Assembly (NCBI GenBank): GCA_032718475.1
Contig: JAUCBJ010003737.1
Span: forward strand, 1 to 30,605
Length of the DNA stretch: 30,605 bases
Direction: 5' to 3'
DNA from: Nemertoderma westbladi
Taxonomy: Eukaryota; Xenacoelomorpha; Nemertodermatida; Nemertodermatidae
The position numbers were made by a program, and so were the translations under genes. The notes under the pieces are model-generated. The model worked only from the letters and a program-made list of their open reading frames with translations. It did no database searches and was not told where the DNA came from. Shown here piece after piece: positions 1 to 10,293 of the stretch; within the stretch, counting starts at the first letter, position 1, and each line of letters starts with the position of its first letter.

Positions 1-720
1 CTTTATTAGATCTAGGTCTTTTGCTCCTCGATCTTCTACCGGGATCGCCTCCAGGAACTCACGGGAGTTGCTGGTGAATGTAGTTAATCGAAATCCACCT
101 TTCTTTAAGCATTCTACCATTCCTTTAGCGACCTCAATGGCTTCTTCGACTGATGGAAGGGACTTTAGATTATCGTCCATGTAGATGTCTCGTTTGATGT
201 TGTCGATCACCTCTTTAGAGAAGGCGTCTCGGTTGTCATTCGCAGTGGTACACACCACGGAACAGGCGTTTGAAGGGTTCGAGATTATCCCAAAGGCTTG
301 GATGGTCATCCAGTACTCCACCGGTTTCTTGTTGAGGTCTCCTTCAGGCCACCACAGAAATCGTAGGCTATCTCGATCCCTATCCAGCGCTTTGACTTGT
401 AAGAACATGCCTTCTATATCTGAGGCGAAAGCAATGGAATATTGTCTTAATCTTAATAGTATTCCCAACAAGGATTGGAGTAAGTTGGGTCCGGGTAACA
501 ATTCAGAATTAAGAGATTGGCCCATATAAAGGGCGGAACCGTCAAACACCACTCGTACTTCATGGGGTTTACCGGGTTTGGGAACGTAATGGTGAGTTAA
601 ATAATACGTTCTCTCAGTTATAGGTGTTTCTTCCGGTACTAGCTCCGCATATCCCTTGCTAATAAACTTCTTAAACTGCGTTTGATACATTTCTTTAGCT
701 GAAGAATTTGCCGTAAGGCG
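1..720 (-). pseudogene. pol: BEL/Pao reverse transcriptase, copy A, partial at window edge
   Basis: In the unit-1 pol frame, this stretch downstream of a nonsense codon at 722-724 encodes the RT core. Visible landmarks are a VRVVFDGSA block, an FASDIEGMFLQ block (first catalytic Asp region), and the YMDD box carrying the catalytic Asp pair at 172-183. It stays open to position 1, where the sequence matches the region just after the palm in copy C (17380-17560). Reverse transcriptase copies element RNA into cDNA inside the virus-like particle. The stretch from 1 to 389 is single-copy because the duplication starts at 390. The piece is severed from its upstream protease by two stops and runs off the window, so I call it a fragment. 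Confidence 0.85.
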
Positions 721-1476
721 TCAATGTAGTTGAGCAATTCTTTTCTCCGCCAAAGGTCTGTTGTTAATGAACTTTGGTTCTCGCTTTCGGAAAGGAAGTC
801 CAATCTCATACCTACCTTGATCTTTAAGAAAACGAGTAGTTGTCGCTTGGATCTGCTTGGCTCTTTCTTCCTCCACCGATAGGGCCTTATCGTAGGAGTT
901 GGGCTCTACAGCCTCTTGAGTAAAGAATCTTACGGCGTGTTCATCCCGAGTCTTGGCATTATAACGTTCAATGACGTCATTAAGCTCGTCGTTATAGTCG
1001 TCTCGCTCTGATGGGAGAAGGAGTTGACATAAGTTCACTTGATTTTGCCAAGTCTCGCTTTCCTTAAGGAGATCGATGGCATTCTCCTCATCGAAGAGTT
1101 GATGTATATCGTCGTTGTCTGAGGAGTATGGAGTTCCCTCAGTTGGATCGTCTAACTCACTGTTCTCAACTTCCCATTCTCGCACTTGATATACCTGATC
1201 TTTCGGTAATCTTTCCATGAGAGTTCTACGGGAAGGGCCAGTAGAGTACCAACCCACTCTAGTTCTTACCGCATAAGGTTGTAATGGTTGCGGTTGAGCG
1301 GGCCGTTTCTCCAATGTCTCGAGCGCTTCATGCGCGTTTTGACCGATGAGTATTTGCACTCCAGGGTAATCGGTGTCGAATCTAGGTATTTCCATCTGCT
1401 GGGTGAAATCGTCCTCGTCCCAGTTATAAGGTTCCACTTGTGTGGTAGCGAAGTTCTTTATTGCCACCTTTTTCAC
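721..1476 (-). pseudogene. pol: BEL/Pao protease-RT linker, copy A
   Basis: This 251-residue open stretch joins the C-terminal part of the protease to the start of RT. It includes the acidic GWYSTGP...RTLMERLPKDQVYQV region and the NNRPLAEKRIAQLH motif that precedes RT in this family. It is bounded by two copy-A-specific stops: TCA to TAA upstream at 1476-1478, and CGA to TGA downstream at 722-724 (a CpG-type change). The matching codons in unit 2 are intact, so these are private mutations. The apparent start methionine is simply the first codon after the stop. Confidence 0.8.
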
Positions 1477-2706
1477 TTACCTTATGCTATGTTCTCCTAG
1501 TTCGTCCTGGGGGGTGGACAACGCACCTACATAATAATCCGCTGTTACTGTAGATTTCCAAACCTGCATAATTCCTGACATGTTTAGCTTAGTTCGGAAC
1601 TTGGGTTGTCCAGCAAATATGTCTTCGGCTAGCTCTTTGTCGATGAATGTTCCTGTACTACCGGAGTCAAGGAGGGCGTTCACTACATAACTCCTTTTTG
1701 GTCCGTGGACCCTTACCTGTACCACAGGAAATTCTCTAATCCCTACATTGGAAGTTGGCGCTTTCCAAAATGGTTGTCGATCAGAAGTAGTTAGAGTGAG
1801 GTCACTTTCTGTATCTTTTTCATAAGTGAGTGCTCGATACACTGCGGTATTTATCATGTAACAGGATTCGTTTTCGTCGGAGAACTCGTCCGTATAGAAT
1901 CCTTCCATCTCAGATTGATCAGTGTCGTTCACATCACTGAATTGGACATGTAGTTCGGAATCACTTACCTGACTCGGACTATTTCGCTCGAATTCAGTGT
2001 GCAACAAGATATGATGTTTCGCACCGCACTTGGCACACCTTGTGTCAGAGTAACAGGTTCGACGTTGGTGTCCTTGTCTGAGGCAATTATAACACAACCG
2101 CTTATCCCACATGACTTCCCGTCTCTCAGTTAATGATTTCTTTAGGAATTCATCATACATATTCAAGCGATGGGTCCCATCACATAGCGCACATTTCGGT
2201 TTGATGTTACTTACCTTATTTTGAGTAACATTGTGCACACTTGTTTTTTCTTCGGGCTTTCTCACCTGAATTCTCTTGGGAGACGTAGGAGGAGTTTTTC
2301 TTACCTGTTCTCTCCTGTCATTGGTTCGAGACTTGAATTTACTTACCTGATCTTTAGGCATTTTATTGACATAATAAGATCTGTCAGTGTCTTTCCCGCT
2401 ATCCTCTCCTTGAGAAGTCTGGCTTTCGCCGTCGTCTGTATAACACACTGGTGTTACCTTTCTCCTAGAGACGGGTTTTTCACTTACCTTGTTTTCCGGT
2501 GTCTTCTCTCTGGACAGTTTTAGGAGCTGTAATTTCACTTCTCCATCTAGGAATGACATGAGATCAGCCATGGTAGGGTCTCGTCGTTGTTGTTCCATCA
2601 TATATAACACTTTCTTATCCCAGCATGTACCTACTCCACCCTTCGGTAAAGTAGAAGCCACGGCTCCAATAACCATAGAACTCTGATATTCATGAGACTT
2701 ACCTAA
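1477..2706 (-). pseudogene. pol: BEL/Pao zinc knuckles and aspartic protease, copy A
   Basis: About 410 residues. A basic, Ser/Thr/Pro-rich spacer is followed by two Cys/His clusters (C-x2-C...H...C, then LCYNCLRQGHQRRTC and CAKCGAKHH) that fit retroviral-type nucleic-acid-binding knuckles. An aspartic protease follows, with the ALLDSGSTGTFID active-site block near 1670-1690. Compared with unit 2, one knuckle Cys is changed to Tyr at about 2158. A stop (TGG to TAG) at 2707-2709 separates this from gag, and a stop at 1476-1478 ends it, so no continuous polyprotein can be made. The same-frame continuity with gag shows that BEL gag and pol were fused. Confidence 0.85.
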
Positions 2707-4926
2707 CTAATCTAATTGTCTACAGATCTCTTGAATCTCATCGGAAAACTCTATTATCCCGCTGCTAATGAACTTTCGGGGCGCTACTAATTTTGCATAC
2801 AAATATTTAGCTATGTTATTCCTATTACCATACCTGATGTTTAGTGTATCCCAAACTTGTCTTAATCCATCTGGATGTCCAATAAACTTTAACGCCATTA
2901 ACTTGGGAGATCCTTCCAAGCACTCGATGAGGAATCTAAGTTTCTCTCCATTAGATAGTACAGAGTTCTGTATGTTATCTTTATAATATTCATTAAAAGG
3001 TAACCATTTCATCTCATCTCCATTGAACTTGACTATCTCTCCCACCTTTACCGCTTGCCGGGCTTCGGTTCTAGCCATTTGACGCGTAAAACTTTCTTGG
3101 GCCATCGTGTTATTTAATATCGAGTTATCGGTATATAAATTTCTCGGATTATGATCAGGTCTATAGGGAATGTCATTATCAACAGGTCTATAATTACCCT
3201 TAATAGGGTTCACTATAGGAGTTTCTACTTCGCTAGCAGTATAGATGCGTGTAGGCTCCACACCTTGCGCATGAGATACTTCAGACCTAACAGGTTGACA
3301 CATTGTTACAGGGGGTGGTGGTATACCCCTTTGTGTATTTACTAATTTATCGCGTTCTAGCGCGATACTTTGCTGCACTTCTTGCAACTCTAACCTACTT
3401 TCCCTTACTGTGCCCTTGAATTGCTGAACGGTCTCCTGCATCTGCCCGAGCAGGAGATCCATCCCCCGTCGTCTCTCATCCACCCATTCGACCGCCGAAG
3501 CGGGATTCGCCAACGTTGTAGCGGGCGGACGAGGGACAACGGGCGACAAATCATGAATATTTCGCTCGGAGTCCAGGACCTGAACTGTCTCATGGGCTGT
3601 TCTACTGGGCACAGGTAGCTTAGTGCTGTGCAGAGGGAATTTAGAGGTAGGTTCAGGGAGCACAGGTGTCTCTATCACCGAAGGGGTGATTTCAAGAACA
3701 GGCCTAATTATTACAAACTCATCTACTATAGTAGGGAGTCTTTCTATTTTAATTATTTGGTCTGTGGGTTCTGTACTACCTAAGTTGGTGTTATTTAGTT
3801 GCCTTCTAACAGCTGGAGGCAAATCAGGCAATTTCTGACGGTGTGATTTTCTTTTACGTCTGCTTATACGAGATCTATTTCCTTTGCCTTCAGTATCGGT
3901 GGTATCGCCTTCCTCAGATGATGTATATCCCTGTCTTTTGGGAGTAGATCGACCCATCATCTGCATTTGACTAGCTGTTAACTGTTTATTTATGCAGTCT
4001 TGATTCTCCTGAATGTTTTCCAATTCTAGTTGGATGGTTTCTTCAGCCGCTCTCCGTTCTGCTTCTGCCACTGCCTCTGCAGCCTTTCTTTCCGCTTCGG
4101 CCTCTGCCGCTGCCGCCTTTCTTTCCGCTTCGGCCTCTGCCGCTGCCGCCTTTCTTTCCACTTCGGCCGCTTTTCTTTCAGCTTCTGCCGCTGCCACGGC
4201 TGCTGCTACTGCCGCTGCCTTTCTGTCTTCTATACGTTTTTTCTTTACTTGTTCTTCTTGGACTCTAGTGATGCGGAGGCGTTCATCAAATTTAGCCTGG
4301 TTCGCAGCCCTCATTTCTACATCGATGGCATCCAACACACGCTGAGTTCCTTCGCTATTAGGGCTAAGTCCATCTAACCTTCTCCTCAACTCTTCATCTC
4401 CTAAAAAACGCTGATAGTCTGACAGATAGATGTCAATGGCATCCCTCTTATGTGGTTTCTCTGCCGTCGCTTCACTTTCCACTTGGGAAAAAGTAGCGTC
4501 TGTTGATTCTCCATGGGTTGAGCGCTCCTCCAGCTGAGCTTTCCACTGAGCCGTTCCTTGAACCTGGAGACTCACCCGTTGAAACCAAGTCTTTACGGCA
4601 ACTTGCAACGACGTGTCTTGTCTTCTTTTAGAAGCCTCCTCAAAGGCCGATAAGATTAGCCTGATTCGCAGAATTCTTTCTCTAACTTGATAAAGCAGTT
4701 GTCCCTGCTCTTGAGGTCCTTGGGGTTGTTGAAACAGTTGTTCTTTTAATCTCTCCATAGAGCTGAAGAATCCCTGTGCGTATCCGGCTGCGGACCTCTT
4801 CCACACAGCTGGATCGATGGTTTCCTTGGCTACTCCCATCCGGTGTATGTCTTCCCAGGCAGCTTCTGATAAATCAAACGGGAGTCCGGGTCTGGGGAAG
4901 TTCCATTGCGACTCGACAATAGACTT
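2707..4926 (-). pseudogene. gag: BEL/Pao gag, copy A, 5'-truncated by the duplication
   Basis: The open frame of 710 residues from 4839 extends in frame a little further up, to the duplication junction. It lacks the first ~170 residues present at 9917-9420. Visible parts: an alpha-helical N-region; a long Ala/Glu/Lys/Arg heptad-like coiled coil built on a 33-bp minisatellite (4082-4180); a Pro-rich linker; and the DUF1759-type gag domain (FNGDEMKWLPFNEYYKD...RFLIECLEG) near 2890-3030. Gag forms the particle shell. Downstream, TGG has become TAG at 2707-2709. The gag copy has no native start and is fused upstream to out-of-frame RT sequence. Confidence 0.85.
4082..4180 (-). repeat. 33-bp coding minisatellite in gag coiled coil (unit 1)
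   Basis: Two near-perfect 33-bp copies start at 4082 and 4115, followed by a degenerate third. They encode AAAAEAEAERK-type repeats of an amphipathic helix. Confidence 0.85.
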
Positions 4927-7327
4927 TGACTTTGTAAGAACTTTGACTTTGTAAGAACATGCCTTCTATATCTGAGGCGAAAGCAATGGAATATTGTCTT
5001 AATCTTAATAGTATTCCCAACAAGGATTGGAGTAAGTTGGGTCCGGGTAACAATTCAGAATTAAGAGATTGGCCCATATAAAGGGCGGAACCGTCAAACA
5101 CCACTCGTACTTCATGGGGTTTACCGGGTTTGGGAACGTAATGGTGAGTTAAATAATACGTTCTCTCAGTTATAGGTGTTTCTTCCGGTACTAGCTCCGC
5201 ATATCCCTTGCTAATAAACTTCTTAAACTGCGTTTGATACATTTCTTTAGCTGAAGAATTTGCCGTAAGGCGTCGATGTAGTTGAGCAATTCTTTTCTCC
5301 GCCAAAGGTCTGTTGTTAATGAACTTTGGTTCTCGCTTTCGGAAAGGAAGTCCAATCTCATACCTACCTTGATCTTTAAGAAAATGAGTAGTTGTCGCTT
5401 GGATCTGCTTGGCTCTTTCTTCCTCCACCGATAGGGCCTTATCATAGGAGTTGGGCTCTATAGCCTCTTGAGTAAAGAATCTTACGGCGTGTTCATCCCG
5501 AGTCTTGGCATTATAACGTTCAATGACGTCATTAAGCTCGTCGTTATAGTCGTCTCGCTCTGATGGGAGAAGGAGTTGACATAAGTTCACTTGATTTTGC
5601 CAAGTCTCGCTTTCCTTAAGGAGATCGATGGCATTCTCCTCATCGAAGAGTTGATGTATATCGTCGTTGTCTGAGGAGTATGGAGTTCCCTCAGTTGGAT
5701 CGTCTAACTCACTGTTCTCAACTTCCCATTCTCGCACTTGATATACCTGATCTTTCGGTAATCTTTCCATGAGAGTTCTACGGGAAGGGCCAGTAGAGTA
5801 CCAACCCACTCTAGTTCTTACCGCATAAGGTTGTAATGGTTGCGGTTGAGCGGGCCGTTTCTCCAATGTCTCGAGCGCTTCATGCGCGTTTTGACCGATG
5901 AGTATTTGCACTCCAGGGTAATCGGTGTCGAATCTAGGTATTTCCATCTGCTGGGTGAAATCGTCCTCGTCCCAGTTATAATGTTCCACTTGAGTGGTAG
6001 CGAAGTTCTTTATTGCCACCATTTTCACTGACCTTATGCTATGTTCTCCTAGTTCGTCCTGGGAGGTGGACAACGCACCTACATAATAATCCGCTGTTAC
6101 TGTAGATTTCCAAACCTGCATAATTCCTGACATGTTTAGCTTAGTTCGGAACTTGGGTTGTCCAGCAAATATGTCTTCGGCTAGCTCTTTGTCGATGAAT
6201 GTTCCTGTACTACCGGAGTCAAGGAGGGCGTTCACTACATAACTCCTTTTTGGTCCGTGGACCCTTACCTGTACCACAGCAAATTCTCTAATCCCTACAT
6301 TGGAAGTTGGCGCTTTCCAAAATGGTTGTCGATCAGAAGTAGTTAGAGTGAGGTCACTTTCTGTATCTTTTTCATAAGTGAGTGCTCGATACACTGCGGT
6401 ATTTATCATGTAACAGGATTCGTTTTCGTCGGAGAACTCGTCCGTATAGAATCCTTCCATCTCAGATTGATCAGTGTCGTTCACATCACTGAATTGGACA
6501 TGTAGTTCGGAATCTCTTACCTGACTCGGACTATTTCGCTCGAATTCAGTGTGCAACAAGATATGATGTTTCGCACCGCACTTGGCACACCTTGTGTCAG
6601 AGTAACAGGTTCGACGTTGGTGTCCTTGTCTGAGGCAATTATAACACAACCACTTATCCCACATGACTTCCCGTCTCTCAGTTAATGATTTCTTTAGGAA
6701 TTCATCACACATATTCAAGCGATGGGTCCCATCACATAGCGCACATTTCGGTTTGATGTTACTTACCTTATTTTGAGTAACATTGTGCACACTTGTTTTT
6801 TCTTCGGGCTTTCTCACCTGAATTCTCTTGGGAGACGTAGGAGGAGTTTTTCTTACCTGTTCTCTCCTGTCATTGGTTCGAGACTTGAATTTACTTACCT
6901 GATCTTTAGGCATTTTATTGACATAATAAGATCTGTCAGTGTCTTTCCCGCTATCCTCTCCTTGAGAAGTCTGGCTTTCGCCGTCGTCTGTATAACACAC
7001 TGGTGTTACCTTTCTCCTAGAGACGGGTTTTTCACTTACCTTGTTTTCCGGTGTCTTCTCTCTGGACAGTTTTAGGAGCTGTAATTTCACTTCTCCATCT
7101 AGGAATGACATGAGATCAGCCATGGTAGGGTCTCGTCGTTGTTGTTCCATCATATATAACACTTTCTTATCCCAGCATGTACCTACTCCACCCTTCGGTA
7201 AAGTAGAAGCCACGGCTCCAATAACCATAGAACTCTGATATTCATGAGACTTACCTAACCAATCTAATTGTCTACAGATCTCTTGAATCTCATCGGAAAA
7301 CTCTATTATCCCGCTGCTAATGAACTT
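4874..7327 (-). pseudogene. pol: BEL/Pao pol, copy B: knuckles, protease and N-half of RT
   Basis: This is an open stretch of about 785 residues from 7228 that continues upstream in frame to the stop at 7328-7330. Order: gag tail, basic spacer, intact Cys/His knuckles, DSGS protease, acidic linker, and RT up to FASDIEGMFLQ. RT is cut at 4950 by the duplication junction. The frame then reads about 25 residues of out-of-frame gag sequence and stops at 4874. The YMDD box, RNase H and integrase are absent, so the product could not have reverse transcriptase activity. The knuckles and protease are better preserved here than in copy A: they keep the Cys lost there and lack the stop at the protease-RT boundary. 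Confidence 0.87.
4915..4960 (-). other. Duplication breakpoint with 17-bp filler repeat
   Basis: The gag-side sequence, matching unit 2 up to GACTT, joins the RT-side sequence through two consecutive copies of CTTTGACTTTGTAAGAA. The parental RT sequence at 390-405 has one copy, with one T fewer. GACTT is shared by both parental flanks, so the join shows microhomology plus templated filler. Confidence 0.85.
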
Positions 7328-9094
7328 TCAGGGCGCTACTAATTTTGCATACAAATATTTAGCTATGTTATTCCTATTACCATACCTGATGTTTAGTGTA
7401 TCCCAAACTTGTCTTAATCCATCTGGATGTCCAATAAACTTTAACGCCATTAACTTGGGAGATCCTTCCAAGCACTCGATGAGGAATCTAAGTTTCTCTC
7501 CATTAGATAGTACAGAGTTCTGTATGTTATCTTTATAATATTCATTAAAAGGTAACCATTTCATCTCATCTCCATTGAACTTGACTATCTCTCCCACCTT
7601 TACCGCTTGCCGGGCTTCGGTTCTAGCCATTTGACGCGTAAAACTTTCTTGGGCCATCGTGTTATTTAATATCGAGTTATCGGTATATAAATTTCTCGGA
7701 TTATGATCAGGTCTATAGGGAATGTCATTATCAACAGGTCTATAATTACCCTTAATAGGGTTCACTATAGGAGTTTCTACTTCGCTAGCAGTATAGATGC
7801 GTGTAGGCTCCACACCTTGCGCATGAGATACTTCAGACCTAACAGGTTGACACATTGTTACAGGGGGTGGTGGTATACCCCTTTGTGTATTTACTAATTT
7901 ATCGCGTTCTAGCGCGATACTTTGCTGCACTTCTTGCAACTCTAACCTACTTTCCCTTACTGTGCCCTTGAATTGCTGAACGGTCTCCTGCATCTGCCCG
8001 AGCAGGAGATCCATCCCCCGTCGTCTCTCATCCACCCATTCGACCGCCGAAGCGGGATTCGCCAACGTTGTAGCGGGCGGACGAGGGACAACGGGCGACA
8101 AATCATGAATATTTCGCTCGGAGTCCAGGACCTGAACTGTCTCATGGGCTGTTCTACTGGGCACAGGTAGCTTAGTGCTGTGCAGAGGGAATTTAGAGGT
8201 AGGTTCAGGGAGCACAGGTGTCTCTATCACCGAAGGGGTGATTTCAAGAACAGGCCTAATTATTACAAACTCATCTACTATAGTAGGGAGTCTTTCTATT
8301 TTAATTATTTGGTCTGTGGGTTCTGTACTACCTAAGTTGGTGTTATTTAGTTGCCTTCTAACAGCTGGAGGCAAATCAGGCAATTTCTGACGGTGTGATT
8401 TTCTTTTACGTCTGCTTATACGAGATCTATTTCCTTTGCCTTCAGTATCGGTGGTATCGCCTTCCTCAGATGATGTATATCCCTGTCTTTTGGGAGTAGA
8501 TCGACCCATCATCTGCATTTGACTAGCTGTTAACTGTTTATTTATGCAGTCTTGATTCTCCTGAATGTTTTCCAATTCTAGTTGGATGGTTTCTTCAGCC
8601 GCTCTCCGTTCTGCTTCTGCCACTGCCTCTGCAGCCTTTCTTTCCGCTTCGGCCTCTGCCGCTGCCGCCTTTCTTTCCGCTTCGGCCTCTGCCGCTGCCG
8701 CCTTTCTTTCCACTTCGGCCGCTTTTCTTTCAGCTTCTGCCGCTGCCACGGCTGCTGCTACTGCCACTGCCTTTCTGTCTTCTATACGTTTTTTCTTTAC
8801 TTGTTCTTCTTGGACTCTAGTGACGCGGAGGCGTTCATCAAATTTAGCCTGGTTCGCAGCCCTCATTTCTACATCGATGGCATCCAACACACGCTGAGTT
8901 CCTTCGCTATTAGGGCTAAGTCCATCTAACCTTCTCCTCAACTCTTCATCTCCTAAAAAACGCTGATAGTCTGACAGATAGATGTCAATGGCATCCCTCT
9001 TATGTGGTTTCTCTGCCGTCGCTTCACTTTCCACTTGGGAAAAAGTAGCGTCTGTTGATTCTCCATGGGTTGAGCGCTCTTCCAGCTGAGCTTT
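7328..9094 (-). pseudogene. gag: BEL/Pao gag, copy B, coiled coil and DUF1759 part
   Basis: Open from just after a TAG at 9095-9097 (TGG in unit 1) to a TGA at 7328-7330 (CGA in unit 1). It encodes the Ala/Glu/Lys/Arg coiled coil, the Pro-rich linker and the DUF1759-like gag domain, ending AKLVAP. The codons between 7327 and the pol Met at 7228 continue in the same frame, which confirms the gag-pol fusion. The nonsense changes are private to this copy, so it decayed after the duplication, or the two units come from different alleles. Confidence 0.85.
8634..8732 (-). repeat. 33-bp coding minisatellite in gag coiled coil (unit 2)
   Basis: Exact counterpart of 4082-4180, shifted by 4552 bases. 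Repeat number is the same in both units, which supports a recent duplication. Confidence 0.85.
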
Positions 9095-9917
9095 CTACTG
9101 AGCCGTTCCTTGAACCTGGAGACTCACCCGTTGAAACCAAGTCTTTACGGCAACTTGCAACGACGTGTCTTGTCTTCTTTTAGAAGCCTCCTCAAAGGCC
9201 GATAAGCCTGATTCGCAGAATTCTTTCTCTAACTTGATAAAGCAGTTGTCCCTGCTCTTGAGGTCCTTGGGGTTGTTGAAACAGTTGTTATTTTAATCTC
9301 TCCATAGAGCTGAAGAATCCCTGTGCGTATCCGGCTGCGGACCTCTTCCACACAGCTGGATCGATGGTTTCCTTGGCTACTCCCATCCGGTGTATGTCTT
9401 CCCAGGCAGCTTCTGATAAATCAAACGGGAGTCCGGGTCTGGGGAAGTTCCATTGCGACTCGACAATAGACTTCAGTTCTTCCCTTGTGTATCCCGCATA
9501 ACTATCTTTAGTTGATCGCTGACTTCTCGCCCAATCGATCTGGTGTTCTTCCACCGCAATCAATAACCTAGTGAGTACGGCTGCAGGAAGGATGAGAAGG
9601 GGATCCGAATAAACCGCATCCGTCATCTTTGCTCCGCGCTCGGGTGTCAGCTCTACAGTATCCTCACTACTGGAGCTGTCGGGCCGCTGAGGAATAAATT
9701 CTTGGCTCGCGGGTTGTTGCTGTTCCGCTGCTTCTTGGTCCCACTTGACCTGAGCTCGAGTGCCTATGATAGACCTACGATGTTGGACCAGCCTAGGTTC
9801 TGATATTACTACAGGAGGGATGACCTTCCTCACAGTGGGAGGTGAAATGAACTTGATGCCGCAGCAGATGGTTACATCTAATAAACTGTCTGACAGGTTC
9901 TGCTTAGTATCAGACAT
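9095..9917 (-). pseudogene. gag: BEL/Pao gag N-terminus, copy B
   Basis: This is the only copy of the gag N-terminus in the window. The first plausible ATG is at 9917, giving MSDTKQNLSDSLLD...; the frame is open a few codons further, but only with a non-ATG start. A Gln/Ser/Glu-rich linker and a conserved YAGYTREELKSIVESQWNFP segment follow. The frame is broken at 9288-9290 (GAA to TAA), by a 5-base deletion at about 9206, and by TAG at 9095-9097; all three are intact in unit 1. No primer-binding site or LTR end is evident in the 130 bases upstream. Confidence 0.8.
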
Positions 9918-10050
9918 GTTTGTTTGCACAGTTGAATGCCTACTGCTATATTACAGTCTAAGCAAGTCTAGTAATTCAGCATTAACTGCTAGCCTAGTAA
10001 TTAATTACCGATACTGCTACTCAGTGTAGCGTGATATATATATAATATTA
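9918..10050 (-). other. Non-coding leader upstream of BEL gag; no PBS seen
   Basis: Immediately upstream of the gag ATG on the minus strand. A BEL element should have a primer-binding site and LTR end here, but I see no TGG-starting tRNA-complementary stretch. A weak LTR-start candidate (minus strand TGTAGTGACTCCCCCC) sits at 10518-10533, without a partner in the window. Confidence 0.3.
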
Positions 10051-10293
10051 GAATACCGGTATGCTTATAGTATATATAAGTATTATTAGTAACTAGAATT
10101 AATTACAGAATACCGGTATGATTTCAGCCTAAATTTATATATATAATAGGCCTATCGTGAATACCGGTATACAGCTTACACTTATAATGTATATATATAA
10201 GTATAATTACAGACTAGAATTAATTACAGAATACCGGTATGATTTCAGCCTAAAATTTATAGAAATAAATATAATAAGCCTATTGTAAATACC
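10051..10293. repeat. Tandem ~110-bp duplication with ACCGGTAT motifs
   Basis: Two units (10051-10158 and 10159-10276) share GAATACCGGTAT starts, an internal CTAGAATTAATTACAGAATA block and an AGCCTA-rich end. A third partial start follows at 10277. The palindromic core ACCGGT recurs five times in 250 bases. Confidence 0.75.

Larger units (their letters stand above)
390..4926 (-). repeat. Tandem duplication unit 1 (RT to truncated gag)
   Basis: About 4.54 kb that matches 4941-9473 almost base for base. Corresponding positions are offset by 4552 bases over most of the length and by 4547 near the gag end; the difference is a 5-base deletion in unit 2 at about 9206. The unit starts in the RT fingers/palm coding region and ends inside gag. 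Confidence 0.92.
4941..9473 (-). repeat. Tandem duplication unit 2 (half RT to gag)
   Basis: Second copy of the 4.5-kb unit. To its right the sequence continues into the genuine gag N-terminus, ending at the ATG at 9917. To its left the RT is cut and joined to the gag of unit 1. Differences from unit 1 are scattered point changes plus one 5-base deletion. Confidence 0.92.
1..9917 (-). mobile_element. BEL/Pao LTR retrotransposon with internal tandem duplication, left end outside window
   Basis: The minus strand encodes a BEL/Pao gag-pol polyprotein in the order gag (DUF1759-like), CCHC zinc knuckles, aspartic protease with a DSGS active site, and Pao-type reverse transcriptase. Gag and pol lie in one reading frame, as is usual for this family. 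The gag-to-RT block occurs twice, head to tail, and the second gag lacks its first part. Only the gag start at 9917 and the RT running off position 1 are single-copy. The simplest reading is therefore one element with an internal duplication, not two insertions. RNase H and integrase would lie left of the window. I could not find an LTR or primer-binding site upstream of the gag start. All coding blocks carry stops, so this copy is not autonomous. Confidence 0.88.

Noticed and set aside
185-529. 114-codon plus-strand frame
   Set aside because: Antisense of the RT core of copy A.
2221-2686. Plus-strand frames of 65-100 codons opposite the zinc-knuckle region, repeated at 6773-7238
   Set aside because: Antisense of well-supported BEL pol; they exist in both units only because the units are duplicates.
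4013-4377. Plus-strand open frames over the gag coiled coil (Ser/Ala- or Cys/Phe-rich)
   Set aside because: Antisense shadows of the 33-bp minisatellite in gag; the same frames recur at 8565-8929.
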